From contig CM051520.1 of assembly GCA_028015205.1 (NCBI GenBank), positions 36,261,528 through 36,325,527 of the forward strand: a stretch of DNA of 64,000 nt, written 5' to 3'. The notes beneath the pieces are model-generated. The model was not told where the DNA came from and did no database searches. It saw only the letters and a list, made by a program, of their open reading frames with translations. Shown piece after piece: positions 24,191-34,025 of this stretch. Made by a program: the position numbers and the translations under genes. Numbering within the stretch: the first letter of the stretch is position 1; every line of letters begins with the position of its first letter. Origin of the DNA: Mytilisepta virgata. Taxonomy: Eukaryota; Mollusca; Bivalvia; Mytilida; Mytilidae.

Positions 24191-24389
24191 TTTGTGTCAC
24201 ACTCGTACCACTAAAAATATAGGAAGTAAACACCCCCCGGGATGTTTAAGTGATGGTATTTGATGGGTAGGTAACAGAAATCCTTCTCCCAGTAAGGAGC
24301 ACTATATTAGCAGTGGTAGGACCCCAATTTTCAGTGATCTTCAATTTCTACCTAAAATTGGCTGTCGAAATTCTAACATTCCAATTTTC

Positions 24390-24575
24390 AATAACTGATA
24401 ACAGCAATTACATTCTCAAAATAACAGATAACAAAAAAAATAATTGTCCTATATATAACAGCTAACAAGGAATAAGACAATAACAGCTAACAGCAAACAT
24501 ATTTTAGGAATAACAGATAACAAAGAATTAATTTGCCGTATAACAGCATAACAGTTATACCCCTTGCCCCCCCTC
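24390..24575 (+). repeat. AACAGATAAC simple-repeat array
   Basis: Units of AACAGATAAC, AACAGCTAAC and similar, separated by 10-25 bases, ending at a C-rich run (CCCCTTGCCCCCCCTCC). Partner of the array at 22300-22420. Confidence 0.7.
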
Positions 24576-26156
24576 CGTAAACGTAGGGATCAGGGACACT
24601 TTGCATCCAGTAGTGGGTGTTTTTTATTCGTTGATCTTCGTTGCTTTATGTGATTTTTGCTCTACTCCGTGGCTTTTTCAAACTGCAAGTGGTTTTTCGG
24701 TAATATCTCAAAAGTTTCTTTAAAATGAAAGTAAAAAGTATTACATTCTCTTTTGTTTGCAATAGTCGTAACGAACTTATACATTTTCCGCTGTTGAAAT
24801 GTCCCAAATATTTAACTTTTTCTGTGCCACGGGCCGATTTTGGGCCGATTTCAATTTATACCGTTGAGTGCCACGGGGCTGATTTGGGGCCGATGTTTGA
24901 GGAATAACGTGGCATTACTATGACGTACCAAATTTCCTCGCGTTAGACGAAGTGAAGAGGTTCGGTAAGGGGCATCTCCGTAACGAATCTAAAAATTTTT
25001 CGAAATATGTGCATTCGATAATTACGTAGGATTTGATATATTGATGAATTATTGTTTAACATCCAGTGTCAATTATGAAATGCATATAACGACGAATGTA
25101 GTATTTGAACAACTGTACGTTAGGTGTTACATGCAAAGCATAATAATCCATCTTTCCAGGGATTACACTAATTTATTTACTTACCAGTTATAAACAGACA
25201 AAGTTCCAAATATATTTGGAAATAAAATAAATTTTATTCCAAATAAAAATCAGATATACCTGAGCATTACCATAATAATTGCGTTCTGGTCGTCTTTAAT
25301 TAAATAGCATGGATTATTTACCCCGCCCCCCCCCCCCCCCCCCCTAATGGACGGGATAAGTAATCAAAAGCTAACAGAGGGAACCAGTCGTTAAAAAAAG
25401 ACCAAAAGAAGTCTCCTGATTGCCCATCCAAACATTATGAGATGGACGCATGCATGGTCAACGGCCTGTGATTGGCCAGTCAACTGACATCACCTAGGCT
25501 AGGGGAAATCGTGGTTCACACTGTCGTACCTGTACATCTACATTCTATTTAAGACAAATATCGGTCTATTTATAGACACATTGACTGAACACATATCGAG
25601 ATACATTTTTAAGAGCATTAACTTGGAATAAGAATAACTATAAATCTGATTGCCTAACCCAACGAGGGGCATTTGTGAGAGCATGATGTATTATACTTAA
25701 ATCGTAAATGTGCAAAGGGGAAATTTAGGAAAATCCACCAAATGAAAATGTATATTCCAGAAAAGTGCATTGTTCAAAGATTTTCTTCAAACATCGATAT
25801 AGAATCAAAATGTGATAAAATAACGTTCGTCTTTTTTTCAGTGTGGCCAGTGTTGGAACATGTGGAATGACGGAACTAAAAATAGATGGGGAACTTATTT
25901 AATGTTCCAATGAGGTTGCAGGAATTTTATTTTCTGATGAAGACATACAGAAAGAGAATAAGTTATTAATCCGTTTCTCTACCATTACATGAGTACCAGA
26001 TCCGCTGTTGAAGTATGACAACAATAATGAGAATGAGAGAAAAAATGGACAATTAAATTATGCTTAAACCGGCCCATGTCGAAAACCTTTTATATGAGCA
26101 AGTAAGCTACCTTAGAGTAACTTATTTAATTATGTTTATTTTTGTTTCAATTACAG
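24576..26156. other. Upstream region of the Myb/SANT-like gene
   Basis: A C-rich tract (about 22 C) lies at 25324-25345. A possible inverted CCAAT box (GATTGG) is at about 25471, upstream of the gene that starts at 26171, but I cannot define a promoter. A stretch after a TTTTTTCAG at about 25840 could be a decayed exon but has stops in all frames. Confidence 0.35.
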
Positions 26157-27220
26157 CCTTTGAAGTTAAGATGGCAATTTTAAGTCAGCTGAGAAGTGCA
26201 GGTAATGTTCTGTTTATGGTATGCTTTTTCTTAGAAAAATAAGGTTATTTTAAAATTTTGCATACCAAAAAATTACATGGATCTTTTGACACATGCGCGT
26301 AGGAAGGGGATGTGATCGCATCCCTATAAATTTTTAAAAATAGCAAAAAAATTGTTCTGTTCACATCTCATTCTTATGTATGAGGTATTTCTCTACACTT
26401 GAGAAAAATAGTTTCCTAGTTTACAAATGATGCAAAACAGTTTTACTAGTTTCCAATATTAATTATGTTAATTATGTTTAATAATTTCTAGGACAGACAG
26501 CCTTGCCCACTGATTGCAGTAGTAGTGCCACTAGTAGTGCCACTGTTTGTTATAGTAGTAGTGCCATGGCATCAAGTGATGACAATAACAACCTTTGCCA
26601 CCTTTCTAGTCTCCAGTGGACAAAATCTGAGGATAAATTGCTTGTTCAAACCAGGGCAAGTATGGAAAATCAGTTCAAATTAAATAAAAGCCATTCAGTT
26701 TTATGGGGTAGAGTTATTGATGAATTGAGAAAGAGCAAAGTAAATGTCTCTCTACAACAGGCCAAAGATAAATGGAAGAACTTAAAAGAAAAGATTTAAC
26801 GAAGTAGTCGACCTGAATCGAAAAACAGGGAATGAAAAAAGCATTTGTCGCCACTATGAATTTTTCAATGAACTATATGGAAATAAAGCAAGCACAAAAC
26901 CTCATTTCATTTTATACACAGAAAAACCATGTGACCTGCAACACGAAGAGGGCATTAACAAAGAACACAATATGCAAAATGATCATGATGGTGCTCTAAC
27001 GGATTCATATCAGACAAAGGAAAAAGCAAACGAAAATGTAAAAGAAGCCAAGAAAATAAAAATTAAGAAACGGCCTGCTTCTGCACAAGATAAGATTGTT
27101 GGTCTGATTGAAAAAATGGATAAAAAGAATGAGAAAGTTAGAGAAATGCTGCTTGAACAAAATGAGAAAAAAATGAAGAGATTTGACCGATTTTTAGATC
27201 TATACGAAAAAAAGAAATAA
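26157..27220 (+). pseudogene. Myb/SANT-like DNA-binding protein gene with a 1-base frameshift
   Basis: Two exons fit. Exon 1 (26157-26201) follows a TTACAG acceptor, has its ATG at 26171 and ends at a GTAATG donor. Exon 2 (26492-27220) follows a TTTCTAG acceptor. The split glycine codon (G|GA) keeps frame. The protein has a Ser-rich leader, then a trihelix/Myb-SANT-like domain with spaced tryptophans (LQWTKSEDKLLVQT, SVLWGRVIDELRKS, DKWKNLKEK). After an extra A at about 26794 the frame shifts by one: the next frame continues the domain with FNEVVDLNRKTGN and CRHYEFFNELYGN. A Lys/Glu-rich coiled-coil-like tail (IVGLIEKMDKKNEKVREML) ends at TAA 27218. Without the extra base it would be about 252 residues. 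Such proteins are known as transcription-factor-like or as Harbinger-type transposon partners. The shift may be real, allelic or an assembly error. Confidence 0.7.
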
Positions 27221-27474
27221 TTAACTCTAATAGAATATGCACCATTAATAATAATTCCTTGATTCTCATTACCTATGTTTTAAGATTTTAAGAATATTGT
27301 TTTCATTAAATCAGCTTCCCCTAAAAATGTCATCTTAAAAATATGTAGAATTTGGAGAAAAAAAATCTTTTAGAAACTTGGAATTAATTTACTATAGCTT
27401 TTAGGGAAATTATACCAAAAACTGTTTAACATACATAGAGTTTTGAATTTTTTATATGTTGATTTTTTTTTCAG

Positions 27475-28200
27475 AACATGTGGGTGTTACCAGAAGAAAT
27501 GGTGATATATATAGCAAAATTTTTGAGAATTTCTGATTTGATGAATCTCAAGATGACAAATAAATATTTTTGTTGATTAGTAAATAGCCCCTATCTTTGG
27601 AAAAATATGGCATTTCTCAGCTTAAAAGGAGCCTTTGTCTACAGAAATATGAATAAATATTTTGAAATGGCAATTAATTTGAGAAAATTATACATCTGTG
27701 GTATTACATGGAACAGTTTTAATTTTTTGACAAAGCTAAACAATTTAGAATTATTAGTCATAAGAGGATACTACACCACTTATAGTGAGTCATCATTGCT
27801 TGCCCCATTACTTGTTCTTCTTTGCAAGGTTCTTGACATAAGTGGTTTTAGTAGGTTAAGTGATCATTTCTTTATTAAACTGTGTGAATTCTTTCCAAAA
27901 ATGTTAAGTTTCAGAGCAGTTGATACAATAAAAATTAAACTAGTACTTATGAGAATTATGCTGTATCATCGGAAAAATTTGCTTTGCATAGAGCTAGACC
28001 CAGAAAGCTCACTTGAGAATGAGGAGGAATGGTCAGATATTGTTCATAATAATTTGGACATGCTATTTTCCCATAGCATCATTGATTGCATTCCACAAAG
28101 GTTAATGGCATATGAAAGATATTTCTACTCATGCCCTGAATTAAAAAAAATTGAAGACAACCAGCAGATTTCAGATGGATCTAATAAAACATACAGATGA
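27475..28200 (+). pseudogene. F-box/LRR-like protein exon with in-frame TGA
   Basis: The exon follows a long polypyrimidine tract and CAG (27472-27474), and its first ATG is at 27478. The first 45 codons read as an F-box: WVLPEEMVIYIAKFLRISDL, then LKMTNKYFC, a stop, then LVNSPYLWKNM. F-box proteins bind SKP1 in SCF ubiquitin ligases and present substrates. The following ~155 residues have leucine-rich repeat-like spacing (INLRKLYICGI, LNNLELLVIRGY, CKVLDISGFSRLSD). Codon 33 (27574-27576) is TGA where an arginine is usual in this place; CGA to TGA is a one-step CpG change. The rest of the 241-codon frame is intact to TGA 28198, so the loss is recent, or a polymorphism, or a sequence error. 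It lies 254 bp downstream of the Myb-like gene on the same strand. Confidence 0.72.
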
Positions 28201-28261
28201 TGTTATTATACTGATTTATAGGACATGACACCATTTTTGTGTGTGTAAGTATTTGCTCTTA

Positions 28262-29240
28262 ATCATTTTTGGCCGGGTTGCACAGAGTGCAAATCCGGGT
28301 TATAGTATGGTGAATGTCAGGCGGGCGGCGAGCGGCGGCGGGCGGTGGCGGCGGGCGGGCGGGGAAAATGGGTACCTATTTTGTGAAATCAACTCCTCCT
28401 ACAGTTTTTCACCCACATCCTTGAAACTTCATAGAATGTTTCTATATATATTGAAGATGTGCACCTCACTTTATGGAGTTATTTCAGGAATTATTTCCCA
28501 TTTTTCCAAACTTTGGAACTTAGTCGTTTTTTTTTATTGACATCTTCAATAGAGGGTACCTATTTTGTGAAATCAACTCCTCCTACAGTTTTTCACCCAC
28601 ATCCTTGAAACTTCATAGAATGTTTTTATATATATTGAAGATATGCACCTCACTTTATGGAGTTATTTCAGGAATTATTTCTCATTTTTCCAAACTTTCG
28701 AACTTAGTCGTTTTTTTATTGACATCTTCAATAGAGGGTACCTATTTTGTGAAATCAACTCCTCCTACAGTTTTTCACCCACATCCTTGAAACTTCATAG
28801 AATGTTTCTACATATATATAAGATGTGCATCTCACTTTATGGAATTATTTCAGGAATTATTTCCTATTTTTCCAAACTTTGGAACTTAGTCGTTTTTTTA
28901 TTGACATCTTCAATAGAAGGTACCTATTTTGTGAAATCAACTCCTTCTACAGTTTTTCACCCACATCCTTGAAACTTCATAGAATGTTTCTATATATATT
29001 GAAGATGTGCACCTCACTTTATGGAATTATTTCAGGATTATTTCCCATTTTTCCAAACTTTGGAACTTAGTCGTTCTTTATTGACATCTTCAATAGAGGG
29101 TACCTATTTTGCGAAATCAACTCCTCATACAGTTTTTCACCCGCATCATTGAAACTTCACAGAATCTTTTAATACATATTGAAGATGTGCACCTCACTTT
29201 ATGGAATTATTTCAGGAATTATTTCCCATTTTTCCAAACA
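28262..29240 (+). repeat. Five ~182-bp tandem units behind a GGC-rich leader
   Basis: The leader (28262-28370) reads GGCCGGGTTGCACAGAGTGC, then ATAGTATGGTGAATGTCAGG and a run of GGCGGGC repeats. Units starting GGTACCTATTTTG begin at 28371, 28555, 28737, 28919 and 29099 (spacing 184, 182, 182, 180). They are over 90 percent alike, and the last one is cut off at about 29240. The overlapping similar open frames on the plus strand come from this repetition and are not genes. Probably a non-autonomous element with an internal tandem expansion. Confidence 0.9.
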
Positions 29241-30016
29241 AGTGTTTATCAACATGTAATCAAATCAAATATTGCTTACTTCACCTATTTCTAATTAAAT
29301 TGATGGCTGCCTCTGTGTTCGTACACCAACATACAATGTGTCTGATTTTGTCTATATAAATATTCATGACTGCCAGTGTGCAATATGATCTTGTAATCAC
29401 CTTTGTCACCACTACAGTAAACACCCAGCAACCCGGCCATTTGTGTCTTTGACCCATTTTCATTTTATTTTTAAATAAACATGGTATATTCATGTATAAA
29501 ATTTGCATTATTCTTTGTGATTTTGTGTTCATTTTAATGCAGGCAAAAGTGCCACCTATGACTTTCATGTATAGGTAGATTTATGAATCATGTGGTAGTT
29601 TTTTTCATATGATTTCTACATGTTCTATGTGTGAAGAAATAGAAGAAGTTGTTATATTCCAAACAAATATAATTATTAATTATTCCATCAGTGGTTGTAA
29701 CACAGTGTAACAACTGTGGTTGTATCTTTTTTTTTTTGTCAAAATATACTAGTTTTAATAAAACTCTGCAAATATGAAACATATATGTTACAGTTTCACT
29801 GATGTGTGAACCAAAAACATTTACTTTGACAGATGTGCCATCCAGAATTGGCAAATTGTACTTAATAACTGCATACAGGTACAGAAAATGTTTTTACCAG
29901 TTGTCATGGTTCATTTTGTGTTAAGAAAAAAACGTTTGCGTGACTGTCCGTGAGGAATTAAAGATTTCCCATTGGAAGTTTTTGAGTTTACATGGCAAGA
30001 ACAAGCCCAGCTGGCA
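29241..30016. other. Noncoding stretch, no gene seen
   Basis: Minus-strand frames of 88-95 codons occur but have no recognisable domain or splice context. Confidence 0.4.
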
Positions 30017-30270
30017 AATTTGGTTGTTTTTTCGTTGAAAAGACGTCTTTATGGGACGTCAGAATGACGTCTTTTTTACGTTGAATTTGAAAGGTGAAAT
30101 GGCGTCTTTTTGTGACGTCTTTTCAACGTCTTTAAAGTGACGTCTTTAAAGCGACGTCTTTTCAACGTCTTTAAAGTGACGTCTTTTCAACGTCTTTTAA
30201 GTGATGTCTCTTCAACGTCTGTTTGGCGACGTCTTTCCAATGTCTTTTTTGTGATGTCTTTTCAACTTCT
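30017..30270 (+). repeat. GACGTCTTTTCAACGTCTTT minisatellite
   Basis: About ten imperfect units built from GACGTCTTTTCAACGTCTTT with AAAGTGAC joints. Many copies contain the palindrome TGACGTC(A/T), which resembles a cAMP-response element. The density of ACGT is striking in an AT-rich, CpG-poor genome. Noncoding. Confidence 0.88.
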
Positions 30271-30742
30271 ATTTTTTTTTTGTGGTGCCTTTATCATTGT
30301 GACCCCTTTTTTGCATGTATTTCTTGCGTTGCTTATTGATGTGTATAAATTTGATCAAGATCCATCAATGCATACTGCAGAAGTTATAACACACAATAGA
30401 AAAGTGTACAAATGGACAAACATGTAGCCTGATCAAAGAAAGGGCATCCACCATAGCCAGCTTCATACAACATAACCATCCAAGGAAACAAAATATCAGA
30501 CTCGTAAGGATTTTACTGAACGTAAATGTAATTGTTTTTTGAGATAATTGCAAAAAACCTGTTAATGACATCTGTATTCTATTCCTAATAGCTGGGATCA
30601 AGTCCCTGGATTGAAAATCTGTTAATTCCATGCAAATACAAATTTTTGTTCGTCCTCCAAGTTGTTTCAAAGATGACGTGAAAAAAAGTTAATGGACAAA
30701 GACCTTGGCAGATGCATTATAATGACAATAATCCAAACTGCC
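30271..30742. other. Noncoding stretch, no gene seen
   Basis: No supported gene or repeat. The minus-strand 101-codon frame here is unrecognisable. Confidence 0.4.
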
Positions 30743-30965
30743 TTGCTATGATTGTTCGGATGTTTGTAAACAACAGGTAGGTAGTATACTTCAGTTTGTT
30801 TACTTTATACTGGAATTTGATTGGACAATAAAGATTATCTTCATTTAAATGTTAAGTTTCAAATTATATGTCAATTTTTATTGTCCAATCAAATACCAGT
30901 ATATATTAAACAGACTGAAACCCCGCCTACCCTCTTGTTTACAAACATCCAAGCAAACATAGCAA
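30743..30965. mobile_element. 223-bp foldback MITE
   Basis: The two halves are inverted copies: TTGCTATG at 30743 pairs with CATAGCAA ending at 30965. GGATGTTTGTAAACAA pairs with TTGTTTACAAACATCC, and TTTGATTGGACAATAAA pairs with TTTATTGTCCAATCAAA near the centre. Arms are about 90 bp with a short loop. No coding capacity. Confidence 0.85.
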
Positions 30966-31932
30966 GCAAGTCGATCAAAGGTTTGCTTTGCATGCTTTTA
31001 TAGAAAAGCTGTTTTATCACTGATCATTATATGAAGTCATTAACGGATCTTAGGTCAATTTCAAAGAAATAAAAAAAAAGAATGGAATATATTTATTTCT
31101 TTCTTCCCCCTCCCCCCAATCTGTCTGGGGCCTTTTAGAGTCCTGGCAATATAATCCGTTACTTCCTTCTCTGTCCCATTGAAGGCCCTGGTTGCAACGT
31201 CTGTAATAAAAAAAGAAACAGAAATATAACAATGTACATACAGTTTCGATTATTTAGGATATATTTTGGATAGCGCTTCCGTTGTCAACACTTCTTTCAA
31301 TATACTGTGACGTTGTCTTGTGGCATTTGAGTATTTCTTTCCAATCTTTTAAGCCACATGCATAGCAGAGGAAGGTAAAAAAATAGTGTGGGAATAACAT
31401 AAAAGTTATCATTATCGTAAACCAGGAAATTATAAACATTATAATTCCCTGTGGTGACTTTGGTCTGAAACTGTGATGAAAAGTCTTTATAGAAATACTC
31501 TGTAATTCATCCTACATTATTTATTTAGGCTTTGAAATAAGAAAGAGTAATTGTGCTACATAGTCCAATTTTGAATATTTCTGCATTAAACTAAATTATA
31601 GCACTATATTTAAATTTGTACTAACTGATCAAGAAATAAGACCAAATACATACGATATCAGTTAAATATTCACTTTAATAATAATAATGCAGTTATAACT
31701 TTTCATAAAGCACTTGAACGGCAGACTAAGCGAGTGCCTACTCATGTGGTGCATACTGTTGACAGTGCAAGTGTTATGTAAAGACAGTTTTGTTGACTAT
31801 AAGAAACTTTTTTTCCTAAGTAATTCATTTAAAAACTATGCCAAAATAAAGCATCTTTAACATGAAAAAACATTCTTACAGAAAGTAGAATAATTGACAG
31901 TTAGTATTATAAAAATCGAACAGCGTTCCGAA
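30966..31932. other. Noncoding stretch, no gene seen
   Basis: AT-rich. Short minus-strand frames at 31050-31439 have no recognisable features. A TTTTGTAATAAA-like context is not convincing as a gene end. Confidence 0.4.
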
Positions 31933-32881
31933 GTCCCCCGCCGCTAGAGCATCAGAAACCCTTGGACAAGTGAAACATAACAAAATTTTCTCAAAGAGAG
32001 AGAATAGAAGGACAAACAATTTGTGGTTATTGCTAAAGTTTTTTACAAGTTAATGAGTGGTATGAAGACATTTATACAATATGGGTATAGTGTTGAAATC
32101 TTATTTTACCATTTGTATTGAGAATTTATACAAATGTACATTTACTCCATTTCAATAAACAGAAATGCTTTGATCAAAAGTATTCCGCCTAACAAACTCT
32201 TAAAGACAGTATTTTTCAATTTTATAAGTTTCGATAGGAGTTTATGTATAAAACCTCCCTTTAGGTCCAAGTGTATAAATATTATTCCAATGCAAGGAGA
32301 ATATAAATTTTCTAGAACACTTACATGTAGATGAACATTTTGTCAATTTTCAAAGTTATTAAGGGGCATAACTCCTACAAAAATATTTCGACATGACTCA
32401 TCTTCGAACTCCCTTGAGGTATCATTGAGTTAAAGCTACTGTATAAATATTATCCAAATCGGTCAAGAAATAAATTTGCTAGAGCGCTTACATGAAAATT
32501 TTGTCAATTTTCTAAGTTATTAAGGGGCATAACTCCTACAAAAATATTTCGACATGACTCATCTTCGAACTCCCTTGAGGTATCATTGAGTTAAAGCTAC
32601 TGTATAAATATTATCCAAATCGGTCAAGAAATAAATTTGCTAGAGCGCTTACATGAAAATTTTGTCAATTTTCTAAGTTATTAAGGGGCATAACTCCTAC
32701 AAAATATTTCGACATGACTCATCTTCGAACTCCCTTAAAGTATCATTGAGTTAAAGCTACTGTATAAATATTATCCAAATCGGTCAAGAAATAAATTTGG
32801 TAGAGCGCTTACAAGGTGGACGGACGGAAGCACGGACGCCCGGCATTACCATATCCCCCGCATCGCGTTGCGGCGGGGGAC
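31933..32881. mobile_element. 949-bp TIR element with internal 161-bp repeats
   Basis: The ends are a perfect 12-bp inverted pair, GTCCCCCGCCGC (31933-31944) and GCGGCGGGGGAC (32870-32881). Inside are three ~161-bp units starting TTGTCAATTTT at 32340, 32501 and 32662, with a more diverged unit before them. Each carries GTTATTAAGGGGCATAACTC and AAATCGGTCAAGAAATAAA. The right end has GGTGGACGGACGGAAGCACG and then the GC-rich terminus. This matches the pattern of other repeats here: tandem units, a GGACGGACG stretch, then a terminal hairpin. Noncoding. Confidence 0.88.
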
Positions 32882-32890
32882 AATAATAAG

Positions 32891-33082
32891 ATTAATGTTG
32901 TGTTTACCGTTGACTGCAATCAAGTATCCTCGGTTGAAGACAAAGTGCACCCCACTTCCGTTCATTCCACCATAGTCTTAAACCTAGATTAATGTTGTTT
33001 TTACCGTTGACTGCAATCAAGTATCCTCGGTTGAAGACAAAGTGCACCCCCTTCCGTTCATTCCACCATAGTCTTAAACCTA
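32891..33082 (+). repeat. Two tandem copies of a ~96-bp unit
   Basis: ATTAATGTTG begins copies at 32891 and 32988. Both contain ACCGTTGACTGCAATCAAGT and CATAGTCTTAAACCTAG, and differ by a few indels. Noncoding. Confidence 0.9.
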
Positions 33083-33190
33083 GGCAAGTATTTTTGCATA
33101 GTCAATGATAAACACAACACAAGAGTGGACACACAAAAATGTCTCGCCTGTCGTGTATTTCTAATGAAAGTAAATGCTATCAGACATATT

Positions 33191-33665
33191 GCATACAGTA
33201 TTCGAAAAACAGGCCAAAACACAAAAACTTAACTATAACCACTGAACCATGAAAATGAGGTCAAGGTCAGATGACACCTGCCAGTTGGACATGTATACCT
33301 TACAATCCTTCCATACACCAAATATAGTAGACCTATTGCATACAGTATTCGAAAAACAGGCAAAAACACAAAAACTTAACTATAACCATTGAACCATGAA
33401 AATGAGGTCAAGGTCAGATGACACCTGCCAGGTGGACATGTACACCTTACAATCCCTCCATACACCAAATACTGAAGACCTATTGCATACAGTATTTGAA
33501 AAACAGGCCAAAACACAAAAACTTAACTATAACCACCGAACCATGAAAATGAGGTCAAGATCAGATGACACCTGCCAGCTGGACATGTACACCTTACAAT
33601 CCTTCCATACACCAAATATAGTAGTCCTATTGCATACAGTATTCGAAAAACAGGCCAAAACACAA
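33191..33665 (+). repeat. 147-bp tandem array, about 3.2 units
   Basis: GCATACAGTATTCGAAAAAC begins at 33191, 33338, 33485 and 33632, an exact 147-bp period. Units carry CCATGAAAATGAGGTCAAGG and GGACATGTACACCTTACAAT. The 103-codon frame 33396-33707 is open only because 147 is a multiple of three, so it repeats the same peptide; I do not regard it as a gene. Confidence 0.9.
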
Positions 33666-34025
33666 CAAGAGGCTCCCAGGAGCCTGAATCGCTCACCTGG
33701 TCCTTAAGCTGTAAGGGAGTCTTTCATGAGCTATTACCCCTATAATGGATCATCTGACAACTTTGACCGAATTCAGACTTTTGTAGAGCTCAATGAGCTG
33801 ATTGTTTAAGCAAACAACAGCTTTTCTCTATCGACAATAGTTTTCATTCTATAGGGCAAAAACAAGAGAAAACGCTATTTTTGACATTTAAAGGGTCATA
33901 AGCCCTATAAGGGGTCATGTGACATCTTTGACCCAATTTAGACTTTTGTAGAGCTCTTTGAGCTGAAGGTTTAAGCAAGCAACAGCTTTTCTCTATCTGC
34001 AATAGTTTTTATTCTATAGGTTAAT
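33666..34025 (+). repeat. Non-autonomous element with two ~190-bp units
   Basis: It starts with an AGAGGCTCCCAGGAGCCT hairpin and GAATCGCTCACCTGG, the same kind of leader as at 7436. Two diverged units follow, each with AGACTTTTGTAGAGCTC, AGCAACAGCTTTTCTCTATC and AATAGTTTT. The end is not clear. Confidence 0.7.

Noticed and set aside
25850..25990. Exon after TTTTTTCAG encoding a Cys/Trp-rich segment
   Set aside because: Stops occur in all frames within a short distance and no donor fits; too weak to annotate.
28241..29294. Series of similar plus-strand open frames, as if a repeated protein family
   Set aside because: They are translations of a 182-bp tandem repeat in different frames, with no start or splice logic.
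33191..33665. CRISPR-like spaced repeats
   Set aside because: Units are contiguous 147-bp tandem copies without variable spacers, in a eukaryotic context.
33396..33707. 103-codon frame with internal peptide repeat
   Set aside because: The 147-bp period is divisible by three, so an open frame is repeated automatically; the repeat is noncoding elsewhere.
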